From: an uncultured Chromatiaceae bacterium
GTDB taxonomy: Bacteria > Pseudomonadota > Gammaproteobacteria > Tenderiales > Tenderiaceae
Assembly (NCBI GenBank): GCA_945787785.1
Contig: CALZIO010000015.1
Span: 1 to 48,980, forward strand
Reading direction: 5' to 3'
DNA length: 48,980 nt
The notes under the pieces are model-generated. The model was not told the origin of the DNA. It saw only the letters and a program-made list of their open reading frames with translations, and made no database searches. The position numbers and the translations under genes are program-made. Of the stretch, positions 8,017 to 15,736 are shown one piece after another; within the stretch, counting starts at the first letter, position 1; each line of letters starts with the position of its first letter.

Positions 8017-11000
8017 TCAGGGGGTGCGCGGAGTACCCACGGCACCTTCCTTCTCGGTGACTTCTTCACCTGTAGCATCAGTCATATCCTGCGTGTGTGT
8101 TCCTATGCTGTATTCATGGCCAGTGCCGCTACCGCTGCTTTCACGATAGCGCTGCGGAATTGCCCAGGTGAAATTACCACTACTGAATGTCCCACCTGAG
8201 CCTGGTGGCACTGTGCCAATGGTATCGATAATGCCATTGTTAGTGGCATCAATGGGTACCCAGGAACCGAGCGGATGCGTAGTCCCATCCCAACCAAGCT
8301 GTGTATCGTAATAACCCGTTGCACTGGCATCCACTTCCTGCTCCTGGGTTTCGATATTGGAGAAGGAGACCCTGGTTGGCACAATCAAAACATTAGCCAC
8401 GAAACCAGACCCAGCCAGACCGGGAGTGTAAACAGTGTTAGTAGAGACCGTTAGTGAACGCCGATCCGGCGGTATGACATCTATGGTTTCATCACAACTG
8501 CCACCTGCAGGTACAGTTGCCGTGATGATGCTGGCGCTAGTTATATCAGGTGCCGTCCAGATTGCGCTGGTGGTAGTGATGGGAATAAGTGTCCCACTAC
8601 TCGCGGCCCAGGTGACCGGCGTGGAGCTGGTCAGTTCGACATCTTCAGCCACACCAACCTCTTTGCGTGAATCAACCGTGCCATCGGGGGCAGACACGAG
8701 TGTTCGTGTGGTGATGCTGCAAGGTTCAGGCTCCGGTTTGGGTGGCTTTGGCAACCGTGGCCGCGTCAGCCATTTGTACAACAGATACAGCAAATAGATG
8801 ATGATCAGCACGATAATCAGGACAATACCGACCAAAACAATAATCACCAGAAGCGGCAACGGATCTGGCGTGGGCACAGGTGCCGGGGTCGGCGTGGGTA
8901 CCGGCGTCGGCGTTGGCACGGGCGTGGGTACCGGAGTCGGTGTAGGCACCGGTGACGGCGCAGGTTGCAGCGATGGACCAGCGCCGCCGGTAAACCTGCG
9001 AATAAAACGGCGCACCGCATCTCTAATGCGGTTAAGCACGCGGCCGGCAAACTCCATCAACCATTGCACCGGATTACTAACCACCCTGCGCACAAACTCC
9101 ACTACTCTCTCGAACAACGATATGAACTGTTGCATCAGGCTCTGGATAAACGAGATTACAGCCGCCATCATGGTCGTGATGCTTTGAATAAAACGTGCAA
9201 TCATTCCCAGAATGGCCGAGATTGCCTGAGCAACACGATTGGTGATGGTCTGAATAATCAGCTCGATGGTAGTGCCGATCGTGGTGATCAACAGCGATAT
9301 AAATCCGCTGGTCTTGTCGATGAAGGCAGCGATGATTAAACGGTTATTGGCAATAGCGTTCTGCCCCACCTGCCGCATGGCCGCCAGCATCTCCGCTTCT
9401 GTCGAAGTTACGACCACATCCGGATCAGTTGTTCCGGCACCGGAACCCCCCGCGACGGCTGACGCCAACACTTCCAGATGTTCCGCCCGGTTTTCTTCAA
9501 TCTGTTCATGAGAATCTGTTTCCAGCCGGGTAATGGCGCGTAACACCGCTCTTTCCACCCGGTTGATCATGGGCATCAGAACACTGTTCAGCACACGCCG
9601 CAGCGTGGTGATCATCAGATTCATCATATTGTTGAGCGCGCGAAACACCATTTGCATGGCTTGCAGAATTGCTGCCGTCACTGCGGCGAAAGCTCGATTC
9701 ACCAGGCTCCTGAAGGTGCTCAACAATGAACTCAACATGCGCATACCAAGCGTGAGCGCATTGCGAATCATCCCCATCACCGTGCTCAAGGCAGTATTGA
9801 CTGCACCCGCCGCCCCGCTGACCATGTTTGCCGCCATCTGTCTGATGCGATCCACACCTGGCAGATTTGGCAATGGCACTGTGTTAATCACATTGGTAAT
9901 GCGGCTGGCGACACTGGCGATGCCACTCTGCACAGTGGCGCTGGCGTTTTCAATGATTCCGCTAAGCGTATCACCGATACGTTGACTAACCGCTTCCACA
10001 TTCTCAAGCGCACTATTCACATGGCCTTGCAAGGCGGCAAGCACACCGGACGTTGTTGCCAGTACTTGCGCCTGTTTGCTTAACACAACACCCTGTACGG
10101 TGGCGATACTGCTTTCAACAAAGCCTGTCACTCGCGCGCGAGCGCCGGCAAAGTGACTGCTCACTTCTGCACGCCGCGCTTCAGCAAGCAGCGAAACAAT
10201 ACCTGTGGAGGCCAGGCTGTCGTTATTGATCAAATCTGCCTGAGTTAACGCTTCTGTTCTGATAGCAGACGTCGGCGCCGCGCTGATGCGCCCCAGGCTT
10301 ACCGCTGGCGACGTATAGCTTTGCGCACCTGCCGGACCGCTTGCGGGTGATGCCGCCTGTTCTGTCGACTCCTGCGCAACAGCTCCGCCTTCAGTAGTTT
10401 CTGCTCCCTGGGTTTCCTCTTCCGCAACATTTGCGCCCTGCTCACCTGACGCGCCGGGCTCTCCACCCGGTGGGGTTTGTCCACCAGCTCCACCGCCACC
10501 TTCGGCAACCGCTGCCTGTTCCTGAACGCCCTGTTGCTCTTCGGGTGCCGGCTCTTGTTGTGTTTCCTGCGTCTGTTCCCGTGTCGCGATTTTTCCGGGT
10601 ATTTCGGCTACATCTTGTTGTCCGTCCTGTGCTTGCTCAACCTGTTGAGTCATATCCTCAGCAGGACTGCCTGGCGCAACCTGTTGTGTTTCCTGTTGTG
10701 TTTCCTGTTGTGTTTCCTGTTGTGTTTCCTGTTGTGTTTCCTGTTGTGTTTCCTGTTGTGTTTCCTGTTGTGTTTGCTGGTGTGGCGAAACTTGTGGCTG
10801 TTGCGCAGTTTCGGCCTGCTCCAGTTTTTGTTGTGTTTCCTGGAGCTCCTCTGGCAGAGCTTCGGCAGGTGCTGCGGCCTGCTGCTCTACATGTTCAGAT
10901 CCCGCTTCAGTATCCGGACTTTCAGTCTGTGTTTGTGTGTTTTCCAGTTCATCATTTCCCCTGGCCTGAACTGTGCTGCGTTTCAAAGCAGGCGATGCAC

Positions 11001-12051
11001 CCTGCTGTACCACATGGGTTGCCTCATGCGCCATCAACTGCACATCACTCGCGCTTTCACCCTTGCCAAGATAGATATGGTTGCGATGGGTGAAGGCCCT
11101 GGCATTAATAGACTGTGCTGCGTCCTGGGCCTGATTATCTGAATGCACGCTCACATGGCTTAAATCGTTGTTCAGGACATTGCCCAGCCGTGATTGCACA
11201 TGCGGTGGCAATGGCGACCCACTACCTGGATTCGATACAGTTTGAGTGAGTTTATTTGAGGATACGGGCGAAGCTTCTCCATTTGATTTAGCCTGAACCA
11301 GCGCGCTTGAACTTGATGTTTTATCCTGCTCCTGTTCTTCTTCGCATCCTGCACATAAGCGCTGAAGATAGAGAGGGGTGACAGGCTTGCTCTGAATCAG
11401 ATTCGATACCGGCAGTTCATCCTGCTGTTCGCCGCCTGCGGCCGGCGCCGTTTTTGACACAGGCATACGCATCACTTTATCTGCAACATGATCCGCTTCG
11501 CGTTCGTATTCATCATCTGGCGGACCGACAGTGAGTTTTGCCTGAATTGAATGAGACGCCAATACTGAGGGTTGTAATAACTCTTCTTCCTCTTCAAGTG
11601 GCTGACGTTGAATGTCTGCACCATTGTTTTTTGGTTGCAGCAACTCCTCTTCTTCCTCTTCCTCAGCTTGGCGTTGAATTGCACTATTATTGGGTTTTGG
11701 TTGAAGTAACTCTTCTTCCTCTTCAAGCGGCTGGCGTTGAATCACCTGATTATTGTGTTTAGCTTGAAGCAGCTCTTCCTCTTCTTCGATAGGTTGGCGT
11801 TGTATCACTGAGTCATTTTGCTTCGGCTGAAGCAGCTCTTCTTCCTCCTCTTCCTCTACCTGTCTTTGAATTTGAGGGGTAGTTGGTGGAGATGACGGTG
11901 GAGAACTGGCTTGGCGCCCTGGCTGCAGAAATAATGGCACCCCTGCTGTAGTACCGCTTTCACTTTCTTCTTGTGACTGAGGTTCGGATGTGACTCTGGC
12001 TGCCGTCTTAACAGCCTTGTCGTTTTCCTTACGCTGGACGGCAGCATCCAT
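8017..12051 (-). CDS. Giant DUF4157 protein, candidate pore-like eCIS cargo (1344 aa)
   Basis: Order of parts: GVPLFLQ (37-43); five tandem IQRQ...EEEEELLQ units (61-161); LTVGPPDDEYEREADHVAD (173-191); CAGCEEE (233-239); DUF4157 (about 278-352) with HEATH at 342-346; a Gln/Glu/Thr-rich spacer with QETQ repeats (about 425-457); a long helical region (about 585-1020) rich in Ala, Ile, Met and Val with regular Arg, including RRVVSNPVQWLMEFAGRVL; a PTP/PVP spacer (1029-1064); one strong membrane helix (about 1065-1093, VIIVLVGIVLIIVLIIIYLL); and a beta-rich C-terminus from 1105 with VTWAAS and IWTAPD, as in Ig-like domains. The long amphipathic region and single membrane helix suggest a membrane-active protein. 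The gene starts eight bases after the AAA+ ATPase gene. Cargo role is inferred from DUF4157 and position. Confidence 0.8.
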   Translation of the reverse strand: MDAAVQRKENDKAVKTAARVTSEPQSQEESESGTTAGVPLFLQPGRQASSPPSSPPTTPQIQRQVEEEEEEELLQPKQNDSVIQRQPIEEEEELLQAKHNNQVIQRQPLEEEEELLQPKPNNSAIQRQAEEEEEEELLQPKNNGADIQRQPLEEEEELLQPSVLASHSIQAKLTVGPPDDEYEREADHVADKVMRMPVSKTAPAAGGEQQDELPVSNLIQSKPVTPLYLQRLCAGCEEEQEQDKTSSSSALVQAKSNGEASPVSSNKLTQTVSNPGSGSPLPPHVQSRLGNVLNNDLSHVSVHSDNQAQDAAQSINARAFTHRNHIYLGKGESASDVQLMAHEATHVVQQGASPALKRSTVQARGNDELENTQTQTESPDTEAGSEHVEQQAAAPAEALPEELQETQQKLEQAETAQQPQVSPHQQTQQETQQETQQETQQETQQETQQETQQETQQVAPGSPAEDMTQQVEQAQDGQQDVAEIPGKIATREQTQETQQEPAPEEQQGVQEQAAVAEGGGGAGGQTPPGGEPGASGEQGANVAEEETQGAETTEGGAVAQESTEQAASPASGPAGAQSYTSPAVSLGRISAAPTSAIRTEALTQADLINNDSLASTGIVSLLAEARRAEVSSHFAGARARVTGFVESSIATVQGVVLSKQAQVLATTSGVLAALQGHVNSALENVEAVSQRIGDTLSGIIENASATVQSGIASVASRITNVINTVPLPNLPGVDRIRQMAANMVSGAAGAVNTALSTVMGMIRNALTLGMRMLSSLLSTFRSLVNRAFAAVTAAILQAMQMVFRALNNMMNLMITTLRRVLNSVLMPMINRVERAVLRAITRLETDSHEQIEENRAEHLEVLASAVAGGSGAGTTDPDVVVTSTEAEMLAAMRQVGQNAIANNRLIIAAFIDKTSGFISLLITTIGTTIELIIQTITNRVAQAISAILGMIARFIQSITTMMAAVISFIQSLMQQFISLFERVVEFVRRVVSNPVQWLMEFAGRVLNRIRDAVRRFIRRFTGGAGPSLQPAPSPVPTPTPVPTPVPTPTPVPTPTPAPVPTPDPLPLLVIIVLVGIVLIIVLIIIYLLYLLYKWLTRPRLPKPPKPEPEPCSITTRTLVSAPDGTVDSRKEVGVAEDVELTSSTPVTWAASSGTLIPITTTSAIWTAPDITSASIITATVPAGGSCDETIDVIPPDRRSLTVSTNTVYTPGLAGSGFVANVLIVPTRVSFSNIETQEQEVDASATGYYDTQLGWDGTTHPLGSWVPIDATNNGIIDTIGTVPPGSGGTFSSGNFTWAIPQRYRESSGSGTGHEYSIGTHTQDMTDATGEEVTEKEGAVGTPRTP
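10680..10775. repeat. Eight perfect 12-base tandem units encoding QETQ
   Basis: CCTGTTGTGTTT repeats eight times without a mismatch on the plus strand. On the coding (minus) strand it gives repeated Gln-Glu-Thr-Gln in the spacer of the 1344-aa cargo. The unit is a multiple of three, so copy changes keep the frame. Perfect identity suggests recent expansion. Confidence 0.9.
11569..11871 (-). repeat. Five tandem IQRQ/EEEEELLQ protein repeats
   Basis: IQRQ occurs at residues 61, 83, 104, 125 and 147 of the 1344-aa protein, each followed by five to seven Glu and LLQ. Spacing is 21 or 22 residues. The DNA of the units differs enough that this is an older, selected expansion rather than a fresh tandem repeat. 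The 767-aa cargo has related LQRQ/EEEEELLQ and EKELLQ pieces. Confidence 0.85.
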
Positions 12052-12059
12052 AACAATAG

Positions 12060-14087
12060 CTAACGATTAGTTACTCGCGCCGGCTTTTCGTAGCGCCTTA
12101 ATTCTGCGGGAAACTGCCGTCCAAGCTTGCGGTACTCTCCGGCCAGCCCCACTACCACATCCTGAAAAGCAATGGCCCGCCCGGCATCCCTTGCCTCGAC
12201 AGCCGCTGTCAATACAGCATTACGAATATGACCACCAGCCAGATCGCTGCTAACAGAAAGCTGGTTGACTTGTTTAGCACTGAGTTGATGCGCGGAACCT
12301 AGATGCGTCTGCCACAGCGCCCGGCGCTCAGTAGGCGTCGGCAAGGGAAACTCGATAATCTTATCCAGACGACGGGTAAACGCAGAATCAAACCGTTCAC
12401 GGCTGTTACTGGTCAATAACACAATGCCACGATAAAACTCGATACGTTGTAATAGATAATTGGTTTGGGAATTGGCGAAACGATCATTTGAATCTTTAAT
12501 GTCGGTGCGTTTTCCAAACAAGGAATCTGCTTCATCAAACAACAGTACAATTTCACTGTGCTCGGCACGCGCCAGCAAGGTGGCCAGATTCTTTTCGGTC
12601 TCGCCGATGTATTTACTTACGACTGAAGCCAGATCAACACGGTATAGCGGCAATCCCAACCGGGTTGCCAACCAGCCGGCCACCAGGGTCTTGCCGGTAC
12701 CGGATGGCCCCACCATGAGGCAACGCACCCCCGGTTGATAACGTGCCTGGACAGTGATGCCAAGATCATCGCCCAGATGTTCGCGCGCACGGCAACGCGC
12801 CAACAACTGTTGCAACTCCTGATTGACGGATTTGGATAGCACCAGTGCTTCGTCTGGAATCTCCGCCGTGAGCGGTTGCGCCAGATTGTCTAGTGAACCG
12901 GATTCAGCTTCCCAGGCAGCACGGCGAATATCCACTATTTCCGGCCGCGAACGCTGATGTAACTGTGCCTCACGTTCAGCCAGCTGTGCCAATTCAGAAA
13001 TGCGGCCAGTCGAGTGAATATGTTCACGCGCCAGCTTTTGCGCCAACTCAGGTTCATCCAGATACTCAGTCCACAACTGTTGCCGTTCCTGTTGCGATGG
13101 CGGCATCAGACTCCAGTGCAAAATAGAACCATGATTGGCCTTCACCTGGCCATCCGGTCCGACCAGCACCAGACGCGGGCCATTGTATGCATCCAGCTCA
13201 GGCACCGGCCGTTGTTCATCCGCACCCAGGTCATATTCAAACACCGGCAATCGTTCACTGATCAGACACGCTGCCCCTAATCCTCTTAGATCATTGGCGC
13301 TGGCAGAGATCAGCAAAGGCTCACGCTCCAGCTGCGCCGCCACCTCGGCCGCTACTGTGCGCGCTTCGCGCCGTGAAGCCGAACGGATCACCAATATGCT
13401 ATTGGCACTGCGGTTTAATGCGCGCGCCTGATGCGCGGCGCTTTCCAGTGTCGACAAAGGCAAACGCACACTATCCGCGGCTATGAGTCCATGTGTTCCC
13501 GGCCAGACAAATGATTTTCCACGTAATGCCAGCGCCAAACCCATAGGAACCTTTACCGACTGTTCCGGCAATGGCGCTTGTTCATTGATCAGTTGCAGTG
13601 CACCACTTGCCACCGCAGGACCTGCCAACAAGGCTCCAGTTAACCAGGCACCTGTCTTACCCTGATTGAGTGGTGTCAGTGCGGCTTCCAGCATTCCCAT
13701 GGCCGGACGCGAACCACCTACCGGCGCCTGTATATGAGCAAGCACACGGCCGATCATCGGTTCTTCTTCCACCATTAAGGCCAATACCAATGCCAAAATT
13801 TCAACCGGGCTTAATTGAAGCAGCCTGGCCAGCTTTGCGATCTGTTTATCTTCTGCAGCAGGATTAAGCAGACAATGTTTCAAGGCGCGGCCAGGATCAG
13901 GAATGTGGCTCAGCGCTATATATTGCTTGAACAGGTAGGTCTGTTCCGGGCCAAGCGGTTCAATATCCTCTTCGGCAAACAGCAGATGCCCGACACAGGC
14001 CAAGGCCAGATGCCGCAGTGTCAGTTCTGCTTTATCTGCATTGACACGAGCATCTACACTGCTTCGGTTCGAGGTCTCGCTAAACAT
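12060..14087 (-). CDS. eCIS AAA+ ATPase (Afp15/Pvc15-like)
   Basis: 675 residues from the ATG at 14085-14087, preceded by AAGGA seven bases upstream and four bases after the stop of the tape-measure candidate. The C-terminal module carries Walker A GPSGTGKT (460-467), Walker B LLFDEADSLF (515-524), a sensor region LLTSNSRERFDSAF and arginines at RRLDK (572-576). The N-terminal half resembles a second, degenerate AAA-like module (LVIRSASRREARTVAAEVA near 232-250) without a good P-loop. This is the ATPase that accompanies nearly every eCIS (Afp15, Pvc15). It is thought to act in the cytoplasm in particle assembly or cargo handling. Position just before the first cargo gene fits. Confidence 0.9.
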   Translation of the reverse strand: MFSETSNRSSVDARVNADKAELTLRHLALACVGHLLFAEEDIEPLGPEQTYLFKQYIALSHIPDPGRALKHCLLNPAAEDKQIAKLARLLQLSPVEILALVLALMVEEEPMIGRVLAHIQAPVGGSRPAMGMLEAALTPLNQGKTGAWLTGALLAGPAVASGALQLINEQAPLPEQSVKVPMGLALALRGKSFVWPGTHGLIAADSVRLPLSTLESAAHQARALNRSANSILVIRSASRREARTVAAEVAAQLEREPLLISASANDLRGLGAACLISERLPVFEYDLGADEQRPVPELDAYNGPRLVLVGPDGQVKANHGSILHWSLMPPSQQERQQLWTEYLDEPELAQKLAREHIHSTGRISELAQLAEREAQLHQRSRPEIVDIRRAAWEAESGSLDNLAQPLTAEIPDEALVLSKSVNQELQQLLARCRAREHLGDDLGITVQARYQPGVRCLMVGPSGTGKTLVAGWLATRLGLPLYRVDLASVVSKYIGETEKNLATLLARAEHSEIVLLFDEADSLFGKRTDIKDSNDRFANSQTNYLLQRIEFYRGIVLLTSNSRERFDSAFTRRLDKIIEFPLPTPTERRALWQTHLGSAHQLSAKQVNQLSVSSDLAGGHIRNAVLTAAVEARDAGRAIAFQDVVVGLAGEYRKLGRQFPAELRRYEKPARVTNR

Positions 14088-14091
14088 TGGC

Positions 14092-15711
14092 CTATCCTTC
14101 ACTATCAAAATGAAACTGCACTACTTTACCCAGCCAGGCCACCCAACCCGGATCACTATCCAGTGCGACGCGGCGCAAACGCAGATCTGTCTGATTGATA
14201 TCGAACAATACGTCCCAGTGAGTCTGACTTAGCACCACCCTACCCGGCCGTTTGATCAGGCTACGCAATGAAAGATCACAATAGCGGCGCAGGTAGAGTG
14301 CGCAAAGCAACTGAAAACGATTGATCAAATCTTCCAAACGCAAGGCTGACGTATTCAACGGAAAAAAGCGCGAGGCATGATGAGCGTGTTGCAGCATGAG
14401 GTGCCATGTTGCCGGGGCTTCAAACTGTTTAATGATTATGTTGTGTGTTGTATTGGCTTTATTGAATAACTGCCAGGATGGATCATGTTCCTCAAGGCCA
14501 AAACGCTTCGCCATGTGCCATAAAAGCTGCCGTGGAAAATCTGCCATCATCAAGCTTGCATATTGCTGCACTAGCTCAGCCATGCCCAGTCGTTGGAATA
14601 GTGGGATCAGATAAACAAATCCTGCATGACTGGAAAAATTTCCAGACTCTACGAGATTTGATTCGTCAATCGAGTCATTTGTTGCTTGTTGTTGTGGATT
14701 ATCGGATTGCGCTGCTGTGCGATTGCTTTCTAAATCTATTTGTTGCGATTCGATCTTATTAATGCTGCTTTTATTTGAATCACGCAACTGAGTTTTGTTT
14801 GGTGCAACTGCTAAATTTGGTAATGTTACATTTAGAATAGAAGCATCACCCTCATCTATGTATGTATCAGACTCAGTTTGTGCCCATGCTTGCAGCCACT
14901 GCCCCAAGTCGATACGCCGCCAGGTATCCCGCTGCTCAATAAATGCTGGCCTGTAGAACAACAATCCCTGCACCGCCAACCAACGGCTGCGCACATCCTT
15001 AACTCCCCACAACTCGATAGCCGATTGGATTGCACCGCGCCACGCCAAGGGAAGATCAGGTGCAGGTATTTCGCCTGCCAACTCGGCATTAGAAGTAGAT
15101 GCCTCTTGATAATGTAAAGAAGATGCAGACAACGCCAAAGGTGACATACCTTGTTCGTTCAGCAAACGCCGCGCCAGCGCAGGTGTCAACATAGCTAAGA
15201 ATCGCGGCAAACGAAATGGTATAAGAAAAGAATTAATCAATACAGCAACAGCGAGTCCTTTTACTGATGTTTGACATGCTTCAATTAAGATTTGAGTAAG
15301 CAGCTGCTCATTCAATACCAGACTATAATCGGGAAACAACGAATGCCAATACCACGCATCCATTTCCAAGCCATCCAGCAAACCTTGTAATACCAGCTGA
15401 TATGGCAGCAAGGGATCACTAAACCAAACAACATTGGCATCCGTGGCCGGATGTTGGTCGATACAAATTGCTTGTGCTGCCAAACTTCGCACGGCATCTG
15501 AAATGGTGTCGGCCAGCTGTACCGACGATAGCTCCGGACGTATCTTCCCCAAATCAAGCCGGCGGATCAGCACCATGGCATTCGGAGGCAAGCCCGGTAA
15601 CGAAGCGGTGCGAAAGGCTTCTTCCAGGAGATGACGTGCATGAGCCTGTTGAGAGCCATCTCTGACTCTCAATTTCAAACTGCGAATGCGTCGTTCTCCA
15701 TACTCCATCAT
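14092..15711 (-). CDS. Tape-measure candidate (CIS_TMP-like)
   Basis: 539 residues. The first 60 follow the pattern I associate with contractile-injection-system tape-measure proteins: an IRSLKLRV strand, a helix, then MVLIRRLDLGKI, matching the I-x-x-L-x-L-D-L-G signature. The rest is helical, with Leu-rich stretches and an Asn/Ser/Gln-rich linker near 305-345. A tape measure sets tube length during assembly. At 539 residues it would give a shorter tube than systems with very long Afp14-like proteins, if length scales the same way. It directly precedes the ATPase gene, as in many eCIS loci. ATG-ATG starts the frame with a weak AGGG site. Assignment is moderate and based on N-terminal pattern plus position. 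Confidence 0.55.
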   Translation of the reverse strand: MMEYGERRIRSLKLRVRDGSQQAHARHLLEEAFRTASLPGLPPNAMVLIRRLDLGKIRPELSSVQLADTISDAVRSLAAQAICIDQHPATDANVVWFSDPLLPYQLVLQGLLDGLEMDAWYWHSLFPDYSLVLNEQLLTQILIEACQTSVKGLAVAVLINSFLIPFRLPRFLAMLTPALARRLLNEQGMSPLALSASSLHYQEASTSNAELAGEIPAPDLPLAWRGAIQSAIELWGVKDVRSRWLAVQGLLFYRPAFIEQRDTWRRIDLGQWLQAWAQTESDTYIDEGDASILNVTLPNLAVAPNKTQLRDSNKSSINKIESQQIDLESNRTAAQSDNPQQQATNDSIDESNLVESGNFSSHAGFVYLIPLFQRLGMAELVQQYASLMMADFPRQLLWHMAKRFGLEEHDPSWQLFNKANTTHNIIIKQFEAPATWHLMLQHAHHASRFFPLNTSALRLEDLINRFQLLCALYLRRYCDLSLRSLIKRPGRVVLSQTHWDVLFDINQTDLRLRRVALDSDPGWVAWLGKVVQFHFDSEG

Positions 15712-15736
15712 CCCTAATCACCCCACTCATGACGGG

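Noticed and set aside
8435-9985. Several plus-strand frames of 80-150 codons opposite the 1344-aa gene
   Set aside because: Codon pattern and low-complexity content mirror the minus-strand gene; no domain or start signal.
10680-10775. CRISPR-like array
   Set aside because: Contiguous 12-base units without spacers, in frame within a gene.
10431-11142. Long plus-strand frames rich in Leu/Phe or Val/Phe
   Set aside because: They are antisense to the QETQ spacer of the 1344-aa gene; the 12-base repeat keeps all frames open. No ribosome site or natural protein features.
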